Assembly: GCA_900617975.1 (NCBI GenBank)
Contig: UZAE01000365.1
Coordinates: 1-25,153, forward strand
Length of the DNA: 25,153 nucleotides
Source of the DNA: Rodentolepis nana
Lineage: Eukaryota; Platyhelminthes; Cestoda; Cyclophyllidea; Hymenolepididae
Direction: 5' to 3'
Shown: positions 8,140-18,491 of the stretch, piece by piece
How positions within the stretch are numbered: position 1 is the stretch's first letter
Layout of the letters: each line of letters begins with the position of its first letter
Notes under the pieces: generated by a model
Seen by the model: only the letters and a program-made list of their open reading frames with translations
Told to the model about the DNA's origin: nothing
Database searches by the model: none
Made by a program: the position numbers and the translations under genes

Positions 8140-9226
8140 TTTTGTGTCTATTGACCCATCGCTTAATCAAATGAAATGCCCTGCTGTGAAGGAAGGTTAG
8201 ATCCTCAATAATTTCATCCGTTTCGTTGTATTCACGTTCAGCTTAATAGAAAAGGCCAACAATTATACCAATGCATCTCTCATGACCTGTGCCTTTGCCT
8301 TTGCCAACTGTGAAAGAAAAACGCCAAAGCTGGAGGCCTCAACTATTTCAGGAAAATGGCAATAAATAAGACTTAAACCCAGTGAAACATATGCCATTCT
8401 GTAGAGTGGTACTCCTACTACTTTAGAGTATTCTTTTATAAAATCTCAATAATAATAATATTGGAGGAGTAAACATACAGTCAGACTGTGTATACACTCA
8501 AAGGGCATAAAAATGTCGTTGTCCTGCCAGTTACGTTAAACTAGACACAGTAGGTAATGAAATTGCTCCCCAATTTATACATAACAGTACAAGCATGTAC
8601 TCAAAATAGTGGAATTAAAATGCGCGACATTCTTCTTGATGGACACAATAGATCAGCTAGTTTCTGATATTGTGGACCGTCGATAAATACAAGGCATACA
8701 TTTTCCTACAACAAGATGAAGGGCAATTCTCTAACAGAAATTGGCAATGTGATTATCTCCGGAACTTGTAGTTAAAGCGTTAGTGAGTAAGTGAGTAGTG
8801 AATGTTAAGAAACGCAAGAATGACAAAACATGGCTTGCTCATTGCTTACTTCAAATCGGCTAGCACAGCTATAAGAAGAACGGGAAAACTGATTTGGCAT
8901 CAATTAACGAACACGCGACTTACATTCAAACTATCTTTGAAGCAACTTCATTCGACATAGAATGTCATTTTCCAAAGACATAATCTACCCATCTGAGATT
9001 CTAAACTTTATCCTCATGATTAGCAAAAATGGGTAAAATATCGTGTTAAATTCAAATAAGTTACAATTAGGCTCATAAATAAGTGTTCTTAGCTGAATTA
9101 ATTTTAAGTTTCAAATAGAATTGAAGTCAAAGGTATACAAATGGATAACAAAATGTATAGAAACAATAGGGCTTAGTTAAAAATCGATTTTTCTCATTTT
9201 TGGCCGACAAAGGACATAGAATAAAC
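8140..9226. other. Gene-free stretch
   Basis: AT-rich, with a short (AAT)n run at about 8447-8460. No coding sequence was seen. Confidence 0.5.
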
Positions 9227-9342
9227 CTAAAATCAACATAAAATAAGCGTGCTTGTTTTGCTTTTATCGCCACTTCTCGAAACTTCCTCTTATCAGCTAT
9301 ACCCACCATAAACGTTGTTAGGAGAGCCACCTTTTCAACATC
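9227..9342 (-). CDS. Candidate exon, unrecognised
   Basis: On the minus strand the acceptor TTCTTATTAG precedes an open 116-bp stretch that ends at TTTTAG then GTTTAT. It encodes about 38 residues, including FMVGIADKRKFREV and AIKAKQARLFYVDF, which look helical and basic. It may belong with other minus-strand candidates at 7849-8139 and 10294-10488, but phases and homology do not establish a gene. Confidence 0.25.
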
Positions 9343-10293
9343 CTAATAAGAAAACGCGAATGCAGTGCAAAGTAAGATTGGAGAAGAAATAGACTCCCAG
9401 GGTTTGAAAATTCAACAATCCAACTTACATTCCCATTTCCCTCCATATTGAAAATAAACGGATTTACTACAAAATATCAATTTAAGTGTGCCTGGAAAGC
9501 TCTGCCAAATGGTATTAATGAATTTTGAAGGCGGTGGGAGGGTGTAGGGGAATGTTAAAGCTTGAATGTCAATCCATTTGGAAGTGATATTTCCAATTCT
9601 GTGCAAATGACGCCAAAGCAACGTTACTTTTATACCTTTACTTGATTATATCAGAGGAGATGTCATCTGCATTCTGTGCGATCAACACTTTCATTAAATT
9701 ACTGCATGCTGTACATTTTGCTCATTCCTATCGCTTCTATAACACGCTCAAATAAACGTCAATGACACTTTGATCCTCCAACTTTGATACTAAAATTCAC
9801 CAATGCACCTCAAAAAGGCCTTCTTTCTAGCAAAAGCTACGACCAATAAATGCAAAGAAAAATGATCTGTCCCTAGTGGCTGTCTGATAGCTGTTAAGTC
9901 AACCATTGTGGATATATGTATTTGGCAAATGCTTACCTAAAAAAATTCATGAATGATAGTGAAATAGGAAAGTTGACACAAAATCGTTCTACACTATTCG
10001 GAACGCAATTGTGACAATTTGTTTCCATATTGGAAACGAAATAGAGTACATCACCTATTCTTACAGTTTAATAAATAAAGCCACTGTCTCCATCGTATGC
10101 TACACCATAGTACTTCACTAATTTTATCATTTTTGTTGAACAAACGTAACGATTGAGTTCACTGACTTGCATCGATACCGCAATAACTCGAAGATGTGTT
10201 AAGATGAACTGTAGTATTAATCAAGGTCATTCAATAAGCTGTGGAAAGAGGTGGAGCCGAGGTAATAATTAACACTAGATGTGTTGGTTGCAA
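9343..10293. other. Gene-free stretch
   Basis: AT-rich. A minus-strand frame at 9412-9621 begins LWRHLHRIG, resembling a short motif near the end of LINE ORF2 proteins, but nothing around it supports that. Confidence 0.45.
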
Positions 10294-10488
10294 TTAGACT
10301 AAAATGGTATTTAATGCGAGAGCATGAACTGCGATAGGGCAAGAGCCACCACTTGTGACAATCATTTCTACAAATTCATGAATAAGGTGGCACGCGTTGT
10401 GCTGAAGTAGTGAATTCCACCGAGATGGTTTAAGTTTTTCAGTCAAGAATTGTAAGTCAATACGGATGGCACATAGTAATAAGCACAC
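10294..10488 (-). CDS. Weak candidate ORF, unrecognised
   Basis: The 64-codon frame reads like protein (RIDLQFLTEKLKPSRWNSL, ACHLIHEFVEMIV) and is less AT-rich than its flanks. It has no clear acceptor in front and no strong donor. No family is recognised. It could be a chance frame. Confidence 0.2.
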   Translation of the reverse strand: MCLLLCAIRIDLQFLTEKLKPSRWNSLLQHNACHLIHEFVEMIVTSGGSCPIAVHALALNTILV

Positions 10489-10559
10489 AAAGTAGAATTA
10501 TGTCATCACATGATATTCTCTTCATTTACCTTTTGCTCTCATTACAGCATTATTTAAGG

Positions 10560-10620
10560 TGGACCACGGTGATTTCGAAATTTAATCTTAGATTTGAGTT
10601 TAAATAAACATCACAATACT
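10560..10620. repeat. Interspersed repeat, copy 2
   Basis: Same orientation as 1-61, with four differences in 61 positions. Its left edge at 10560 also matches the first base of the window, so the unit may be about 61 bp long. The right flank differs from that of copy 1 and leads into the tRNA-like sequence. Confidence 0.8.
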
Positions 10621-10653
10621 TTCAGTAAATTTCGTGAAGGGGGGGCCAGGTGT

Positions 10654-10725
10654 GGCTCTGTGGACTAGGGGTATAATTCTCGCTTTGAGTGCGAGAGGTC
10701 CTGGGTTCAAATCTCGGCTGAGCCC
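10654..10725 (+). tRNA. tRNA-Pro-like sequence with UGA anticodon
   Basis: The 72-base sequence folds as a cloverleaf. Its acceptor stem (GGCTCTG with CTGAGCC) has one U-U mismatch, its D-arm contains GACTAGGGGTATAATTC, its anticodon stem is CTCGC/GCGAG and its T-arm CTGGG TTCAAAT CTCGG has two G-U pairs. The body matches eukaryotic tRNA-Pro, whose loop is TTTGGGT (anticodon UGG). Here the loop is TTTGAGT, so the anticodon at 10686-10688 is TGA, a Ser (UCA) anticodon. No T-run terminator follows closely; the first TTTT is about 45 bases downstream. A tRNA pseudogene or tRNA-derived SINE head is more likely than a working tRNA. Confidence 0.75.
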
Positions 10726-11694
10726 ACTCAGATGTATTTGGTGCCAATGATAAAGACCAAATAGCATGCCTTTTAATTAGAATAGGTAGAAATTAGACAT
10801 AAGATCTCATTGGGATGCTAAAAATTGAGCAAACGAAGCTTCAACATTGTCCGCGCACTGCGAATCCTCCAAAGGAAATTGCATCTGTGAAATTTTACTC
10901 AAACCTAACAAAGTCTGTAATTAAGTTGTATTAATTGTCTAATAGTTGGAAACTTTTTCCTTCACTTAACTTAGCGAAAGTATAGAATTTCCAAGACAAC
11001 AGATTATATATACATATATGACACGAAGAGTTGATCCTAATGTGGAAGGTTAATGCCTCTCTACTAAAGAGCCCAAGTTTAAGCAATGTGACAAATATCG
11101 AACAAGTCTTAAACCAGTGGATCGCACCACTCCCTCGATTCCCACTTGCAAGTCCCAGACTCATTTGAGTCAGTCAATGTAAGTGTGGTGGATTTGGAAA
11201 ACAGATCATCGTTTTAAGTGTGCGTGAACACGGCCAACACTTCATCTTACTCAAACACTCGAACTTGGTGGACCTCTTTCACAAATATAAACACATTCTG
11301 GGAACTCATGATCTTTCTGCTTCTTGAAATATACAGCAGATGACCTAAGTTACATCGATACACGGGTTAGCTAATTTCCACTTTTGCTGATGAACTTTCT
11401 CGTCAATTTTAATAAATGTTTATTTGATTGCTTCAATTGTGGTGTGTTCCAACTTACCATTACTTACACCGTACAAATCGCCTTTCATATTCTGCATGTT
11501 ACTGAGCCCTCATGGAAGAATAAGTCGAAAGGGAACTGGATAAGACAATCCATAGACAAATACTGCATATACCTAATTGGGCCTCCATCGAGGTAGTTGT
11601 GTGTTTGGCACATAGAAGAGATTACAAACGAGCCCCATGAATTCATTGATGATGCGTTAATCTTTCCTTCGCGATATGTGAACTTGTTAGTATT
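10726..11694. other. Gene-free stretch, may include the dead LINE 3' part
   Basis: No convincing gene. The upper part (about 11380-11694) lies where the thumb and later regions of the minus-strand LINE would fall, but the translation has decayed beyond recognition. A minus-strand frame at 10931-11164 shows no known motif. Confidence 0.45.
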
Positions 11695-12357
11695 TCCAGA
11701 GAGATTTCCTTGTACATTAAGTGCGGATTTATGTCGAGGTCGACCAAATAAATTGATTGGATTGAGATTTTCGAGTTGCTATTAACCATTCAGTTGTTGT
11801 CGTACCAGTTTGCTAATAGTTTAAATGCATGATTTAGGGAAATTTCTGTCCTCTACTAAACGTTTCAAGTGGAGCGAAATACCATAATACAAGACCATCT
11901 ACATAAAGTAAGCTCTTGAAGCCTTTGACTATCTGTTCCAGTTAATCTGTCATTGATGAAGACATAAGAACGAGGGCAGTTTGTGGCAGCTCAATGTGAT
12001 AGGTTTACTTGCAAGCTATTAGATTCGGACAGACCGATTCCATATCTGGCTCTGCATGTTCTTTGTTCAATGATTACCATTAGCCACTTTAGCAGATTGT
12101 GTCTTACACCAATATATGTCAATTTCAGAAGTAGGTTCTCTCAAGATACTAGGTCATATGCTGTTTTGAAATCGACGAATACAGCCGTTAGAGTATTTCT
12201 TGCCTCAAGGGCAAGTTTGATGAGTTGGGAGAGCGTGACTACATTTTTGCTTGGTAATGTTTGTGATCTTAAGCCTGCTTGTTCGTTTCTAAGAATGTTG
12301 ATGGTTTCAAAGAATCAAGGCAGTCTCGTTTTAATCATTCTTTCCATAAGTTTGTGA
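11695..12357 (-). pseudogene. LINE reverse transcriptase remnant
   Basis: Read on the minus strand, the order of non-LTR reverse transcriptase blocks is clear: HKLMERMIKTRL, RNEQAGLRS, VVTLSQLIKLALEARNTLTA, VFVDFKTAYDLV (catalytic Asp block), RHNLLKWL, LSH.AATNCP (family PQGA..SCP) and FIND. After a frameshift comes SLLYVDGLVLW, the YxDD block with its second Asp changed to Gly (11894-11905). In-frame stops occur after P in the first block, after DLVS and after LSH. It resembles elements that carry RNase H, so it could be the same family as 781-1475, but the two parts do not overlap. It is inactive. Confidence 0.88.
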
Positions 12358-12450
12358 GAGGGACAGAAATATGATTGCCAAAATTGGTGAGGTCATTGCC
12401 CATTATTAGTAATGAAACCGTAAGTAATTTACGGTTCGTCAGCGTCAATA

Positions 12451-12516
12451 TTGTGATAGACTTACCTTCACGTATATTCATACGGCAAAAAGTCTATTAC
12501 CTGGCAGTTGAATTCT
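12451..12516 (+). mobile_element. SINE-like element copy C, 5' fragment
   Basis: It starts TTGTGATAGACTTACC and continues to CATACGGCAAAAAGTCTATT and GGCAGTTGA, matching the head of copy B. The GTGGTGCACCCTGGGCAATG part is missing. Similarity ends at about 12516, with no tail and no visible target-site duplication. It lies next to the 5' edge of the dead reverse transcriptase. Confidence 0.75.
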
Positions 12517-15274
12517 TTATAAACAATAAAATTCTATTTCAAAGATTTCTTTCATTTCTGCTAAATAACCATTGTAGCAGAGGTCGAGGATTAAAATAAA
12601 CAAGAAATTGACCAAAAATCACTCTGTTTTGCTTGAATCATTTACCCACTCCATTTCCCAACTACTTCAAGGTTCATTGCGACGTGCATTAGACTTATTA
12701 GTTATTGAAGTCTGACCTTGGACTTTATCTATTCGGGGAATGTCTTAAACAGCACACGGCTGCAATTGGTGCCTTTCTCAATTGGTTAACACATATTACG
12801 TCCCAGTGGTAATTTACCTCTTATAATCTTGGAATGCTCGTAGTATGCAAACTTCGACGTTTCAACGAGGATTTATACAAAGCAGCCTCTCACCAATCAC
12901 TCTGCTTGAATTGGCCTTAATCGAATGTTTAGAGAAATGGGTCTCTCCACATATTTGGCTGTTTATTTTTACACATTTAATTTATGAATGGCTGAAAATC
13001 TAAATGCTATTACCTCAACCTGAAACTCACCAGTGTAAACAATTAAAGTTAACCACAATAAATAGTTGAAATTTATAAATGAGCATAATATATTATTCTT
13101 CGAATTGCACTGGTGTTTATTCTGACAAACGTTATTATTATTCTCTACATTGAAATTATAGTGAAAGTAGCGATTTTAAAATCTAATTTTTTTGTCAAAT
13201 GCATTCCATTTATAATTGACATTGAGTTCAAACATTTCAAAATTGCATATTTGTATTCAATCAGTTCGGAAAAGCAATTAATAAAGAGGAGCTTATTATA
13301 AGAACACTTTGTAATCTGCTTCAGGGCTATTTCGCTTCCCTAGTTGATATTGAATGTACTACTGAAGCTAATGTGAGTAGTATATTCATTAATTGAGTTT
13401 GACTCCGATCCCACTATAAGATGGATAGTGGAGGTGGATATTTTATCAAGAGAATATAGACAATTAATGTTGCGTTAAAAATCGAAGTTGAACGAATGAC
13501 TCAATGCAACGCTCAAAGTTAAAAATAAGCTATCCTTCATTATTACAAACCAAAAGAGCGATTCCACATTCTGTATATATTCTAGTATTCAAATGGCTAC
13601 TTGGTTGCGCTGTTAACGAGTGTCACAGTGTATCTAATGAGGAATGCTACATGTAAAAGGCTTTCCTTGACTCCAACCATCATTTCTGGTTAAAATGCCC
13701 TTGTATGCAGCAGCTTCTGATATCAGCAGAGCCATTTCAACAGAACGCACGACTAGAGAAGTGTTGATTGCTAATTGTGCTTACATCGACTATGCGTTGC
13801 AATGGAACTGCATTTCACACAACTTGAGTGAATATTGAAGGCTAATAAGCAGAAAAGGCCTCTCTAGACGTGTTCACACCACCCTAATATCTCACTTTAA
13901 GAGATAATATTGAGCAGTATTTCATTTCGAATATCTTTTCTTCCATTCACTCTGAGATTGCTTTTTCCTCTAGAAAGAGAAAACAGACGTATCACGTGGA
14001 ACAACTTTATTGTGGATGTGATGTGGTATCTCTGTACAGATAAATGTTGAAGTACTCATGAGGTTCCTTCACAGAACATTCTGGGTACTAATCTTGTTTA
14101 ATTTTTCAAATTAAATAATTAAAATATTGACTTTATTATTTTACATATTTCTTTCCGTCTTTATTATTTTCCCATTTTTCAAACAACTTTTTGCTTCAGT
14201 AATAGAGGAAAAGAATTTTTACTTCCCAATTTTTATTGTTCAATCTATTTACAACTAAACATATATAGTTTTAACATTTCACAGTCATTTTTATAATTTC
14301 GGTTCGTTTCCAAAGGTAATAGACATTTACAATTGTTGATCAGTGGTGCGAAAATAAATCATTCGAGATAATCAATCTTCATGAGATGAAAGTAACGTCT
14401 ATAGTCTAATTTGGAAATCAATTTCCAGGAACACTTTTGTCCTGAGGGGTTCTGAATAAACAATGAATAGGGCTTGATTAACAACTTGTTCTTTCATAAA
14501 GTTTCAAAGTCATAAAACTTACCCCGTTGTCTTGGTCGACCAACAGCTCATATATTGCTCCTTCGTAGGCTAAAATGAGGGTAAAATATGAGCCGATTTA
14601 ACTTTTACTTTTACATTAACTGTCAATGAGGGCAGTCTGGTGAATGCTCCTATTCCAAAGCAATCCAACAAAATTCAATTATCTGCACTCACATTTTAGT
14701 AATGATAAATAGCTGGAACACTCAATCTAACTAATTGACCAATGTACTCAAAGCATCACTGGTATGAACTCGTTGCAAAATATGCATTCAAGTAGAAAAG
14801 AGTGGCATCTGTATCATCATCGTTCCCAGTGGCTGACTACATAGTGGATGAGTGTGGCTGTCTTCCAACTGCACACTTATTAATCTCATTTGATTTATCG
14901 AGCCTCCATTTCCGGATAGTATGTCTATTGAGCTACTATCTGTGACTTTTGAACAAAATTGGTGAGAGATGCTAATGGAAATTCCCTGGTATTAATTCTA
15001 CTATTCATTCTTCCTATTCATCAAGAGTTGTCAAAGCGAAAAGTACCAGGGGTCTGGAGTGCCTTCAACAAACATCACACCAAAATCAAGATAAACATTA
15101 ATTTGTCGTACAGTGTAGACACAGATAAATTGTGATTTAGAAAATTCTCTTTAGAGAAAATTGATTTCGGCTTTGTAATGTATGTGAAACCAAGTATGAC
15201 ACTCGATATTTAAATTATGAATATTAAGTTGTATTGAGTTACTAAGGTAGAGATCATATGCAAATAGCAACGTT
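12517..15274. other. Long gene-free AT-rich stretch
   Basis: No coding sequence is supported. A 62-codon frame at 13113 is low-complexity and hydrophobic, as expected by chance in AT-rich DNA. A segment at about 13598-13626 (TTGGTTGCGCTGTTAACG..TCACAGT) recurs in diverged form at 21848-21874. Confidence 0.5.
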
Positions 15275-15280
15275 TTTATT
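15275..15280 (-). terminator. Polyadenylation signal of the kelch-like gene
   Basis: AATAAA on the minus strand, about 50 bp past the stop codon of the kelch-like gene, is the nearest such hexamer and is well placed. Confidence 0.6.
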
Positions 15281-15329
15281 CTAGTTGTCAAAGCATTTCT
15301 GAACGCATTACAAAATTCTATTTATGACC

Positions 15330-18300
15330 TCATATTTTCAAATTAATCGATTTCATGTTCGAAAGAAGATAATTATGTTGTGGACAACTCGTAATTTCTA
15401 ACACAGGGAAATATTTCCACTTCATTTCAAAATAATTGAATAGAAGTAAACATGACTCACAACCAAACATAAGACTCCCATTATAAGAGATCATCGAAAC
15501 CGTTGAAAAGGAGGCATTGATCACTTCGGTCCACTGGGGAGGTCCTTCAGAAAATAAGGACAACATCTCCACTGAAGAAGTTGAATTATTAAAATCACCA
15601 GCGACGTATACATTTCCATTGAAAAATTCTGCTAACGGATAGGCCCTCGAATGAAGCATAGGAGTGATTTCACACCAAATGCCTGCATACCCAAGAGGTG
15701 ATGCAGTTGTCAAAAAGATTTCGGCCTTGTCGACTTTCTGTGATAAGTTTCTAATTTGTACAAACCCACCAACAACTATGTCACCAACACTGGGGATATG
15801 TGCTGCTCCTGTGCTATATCGAGGTGTTGGCATTGGGGGCAGTTTCCTCCATCTAAATTTTGAAATTGTGAAAAAAAACGAGTGTTACTTATTATTTCGT
15901 CTCCTGTGACCTACAAGTTGAAGCTTGAAATAAGATGAGGTCTAGTATCTGCATGCGCACATGCTGGTGCACAGTACTACCAATATCTTGCTTATCTGAA
16001 CATGCCATCATCTGCTGTTTCGGTATTTGAAAGACCTTCAATTGTCAGAAATAAGAAGACATTTGTCACAAAGGCAATACAGCATGAATACTTTCACATT
16101 AATTATCTCTTGGTCTAAGTCAACTGTTACCAAATAGTGCCTTTTGGACGCAAATATCTTACTATTTATGAAGATGTATAAATTACACAATATTTTTCCA
16201 GAACTCTCCAAGAACTATAAGTCACATCATATTGCATTACCAATAGCAATGAAATGAATGCAAGTCATTTTCCAACCAAAAGCAGACAAACTCAAATTAA
16301 TGCGGAAAATGCATTCTCACGTATCTCCAAATGCATATGAAATTGATATCAGAACATGTTAATCAACCGTTATATGTACATGTTGATGGACGTAACTTCG
16401 AAAATCTTTTCAATCTGAAAAAAATAACAAATGACTGGCGATCCTATATTTGAAACATCTTTAGTTTTCAGTTATAATAGGATATTTGCATCAAAAGCCA
16501 CTATAAAATAAATAGATTAGTGCATCCATTTTAACTATACCTGAGCCATGTCCAACTGACATCAATGTCTTACAACTAATGGCGATGTACAAATGAGTGA
16601 GTACTTTCAGAACTCTCAAAATGTAACAAACGATGAGTGAAAAGTCTCAACAGATATAAATGCGTTGCCAAAAGCAATCAAGTGAGTGTAAGTCATTATC
16701 CAAACGAAATCATACAAATTCAGTTTGATTCAGAAAATGTATTTGCAATCAAGGTAGGTACGAATATCACACCAGACAAATGTTTTAAAATGCGTATAAA
16801 CTGCATATAAATTGCTTACGTATTGGTTGCAGGTAGGAATTCCTCACAAGAGTCTAAAATTGCCTCACTTTGAGAATTACAACCTCCGAAAACTAGAACG
16901 GCATGATCTCGAGCCACTGCAGAATGCAAATCTCTCTCCTCAATCATTGGTTGGAGTAAGGTCACTTCACCATTCTGTGGATTGATTCTTTCCACTCTTG
17001 ATGTACTCTTTTGAAACTCGTCCATGCCACCCAGAGTATAAACACTACCTACAAGGAATGAAATCGAGTAATTGGGAGTAAGCAATTGAAGTTAGATCCA
17101 ACCATCCAAAGCAACTGAGCAGGTGCATTGTCGAAATTCAAATGGGAAAGAAAATTTTCGTCCTCCACTTAGTTCAGGAATCGCCTCCAAAACTTGACTT
17201 CTTGAAGTGCCTTTGCGCCCATGAATGCAGATTATCGATTTCGAGCTGCGACGACAAAACAAAGCATTATGCATTTCATATTAAATGCTAATGATATATA
17301 TGAGAGTACCTTTCAATTGTCGTTTCAATCGAATTCATAAATGTGTCCAGAATTGTTATCCTAAAGAACCAAATATTCAATAATGGGATTAACATTTTAC
17401 CTTGCACTTTCAGACAAGTCGAAATCCGATCCACTAACTGACGTTTTAATTATAAGTTCTTTTGGTAATTTCTTCATGTTGATCAACTTCAGGAGACGAT
17501 GGAAATGCTTGTCGAGTTTAACGTGTTCATCATTGAAGAGGGACACATGCAACCATGTGCAGAGTGCCTTGAATTTCACTGTTTCTTTTCCATCACATAT
17601 CCAGGGACTTTGCAATAAGGTTTGAAGTCGGTCGGCACCTACGAGTTGAAAGAACGGCTGGCTGGAGGCTAATCTCTCAAAATCACATGCTATCCTTGGA
17701 ATGCATACGTCAATGAGATCCGTGTTCGAAGTGACATTTCCTGCTGACCAAACCTCCATCAAATCAAGTCGATCAAGTCTACAAGACAATGGCCACTTGT
17801 GCATGAGTGATGGGTAGTATATTGTTACATCACTTGCCACAAACTCCCATTCCAACCACTCATATTTGTCTTTTCTTTTTGAACTTCACTTTACTTTAAC
17901 TAACACACTCGCACACACGCATACACATTATGTTAATTTTAGTTGTAATAAACGAACCTTGTCTTGATGAACTCCGTTGTCCAGTCAATCAGCTGTTTGC
18001 AGCCAAGATTGTGAACCATCAGACATATACCCAATACGTTTTCAACATTTATGATTATTTCACCAGTGTAGGCAAAGTCGACGACTGCCGTAACAGCACT
18101 AATGAGTTGGTAATAGAATCAGGACAAATGACCTACTTATACGGAAAATGACTCCAATTTGAGAGATTTGAATGTTTGCTTTGTAAGATACTGTTCTTTA
18201 TTCCTGGAAATTGTGCACAAAGCACAAGTTTGTGGGCAGGGATAGCAGTTCCGTCTTTGGTCTGGAATGAGAAATGTTGCATCTGCAACGAAAATATGCA

Positions 18301-18416
18301 CTTACAATTATTGACAAATCGATTAGTGTCATTTCTTGTCGCAATACATTGAACCCATTGGCATATTTAGAGATGAAGTCGTGATCGATTTGTCGGATCT
18401 CAGATGGAAATTGCAT
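15330..18416 (-). CDS. Kelch-like (BTB-BACK-kelch) protein, eight exons
   Basis: Spliced by hand, exons 18306-18416, 18137-18261, 17958-18098, 17401-17778, 17310-17360, 17103-17245, 16820-17048 and 15330-15852 join in phase (1701 bp, 566 residues); every intron has GT..AG. The BTB domain (about 28-125) shows DGTAIPAHKLVLCAQ and VVDFAYTGEI. BACK (about 133-240) shows LIDVCIPRIACDFERL and FKALCTWL. Five or six kelch blades follow (about 273-550), for example VYTLGGMDEF, VLVFGGCN, NTWRKLPPMPTPRYSTGAA and VYVAGD. Family members recruit substrates to Cullin-3 ubiquitin ligases, BTB binding Cul3 and kelch binding the substrate. The start is ATG 18414-18416, with an in-frame TAA upstream. The last blade is weak. 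Which kelch-like paralogue it is cannot be told. Confidence 0.92.
16173..16320. repeat. Intronic duplication, copy 1
   Basis: Inside the 967-bp intron 7 of the kelch-like gene. It matches 16584-16750 in the same order: GATGTA(T/C)AAAT, CAGAACTCTC, CAA(T/A)AGCAAT, G(C/T)AAGTCATT.TCCAA, and AAAATG. It has diverged substantially, with several indels. Confidence 0.65.
16584..16750. repeat. Intronic duplication, copy 2
   Basis: Partner of 16173-16320, about 410 bp away and in direct orientation. It explains part of why this intron is far longer than the other six. No kelch-coding exon was found in either copy. Confidence 0.65.
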
Positions 18417-18488
18417 CGTTGGTAAATGAATTGAAAGCAGAGTGTAAAATTGCGCTTAGAATGAAAAAGTGGCAAACTGTGGTGAGTA

Positions 18489-18491
18489 ACT
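18489..18491 (-). promoter_or_regulatory. Possible 5' acceptor (cis- or trans-splice) of the kelch-like gene
   Basis: On the minus strand, TATTTTATTGATGCAG ends 73 bases before the start codon. Flatworms trans-splice a leader onto some mRNAs, so this could be a leader acceptor, or the end of an intron in the 5' UTR. Sequence alone does not decide. Confidence 0.25.

Noticed and set aside
9585..9621. LWRHLHRIG as the C-terminal motif of a minus-strand LINE
   Set aside because: It is only nine residues long, with no Cys pattern after it and no LINE sequence around it.
11983..12357. 124-codon plus-strand ORF, one of the longest in the window
   Set aside because: It is the antisense shadow of the reverse transcriptase remnant, whose blocks are clear on the minus strand.
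13113..13301. 62-codon hydrophobic ORF resembling a membrane peptide
   Set aside because: It is low-complexity Ile/Phe-rich sequence of the kind AT-rich DNA produces by chance, with no splice or homology support.
15664..18151. Plus-strand ORFs at 15664, 17383 and 17930
   Set aside because: They are antisense to exons of the kelch-like gene and show no domain.
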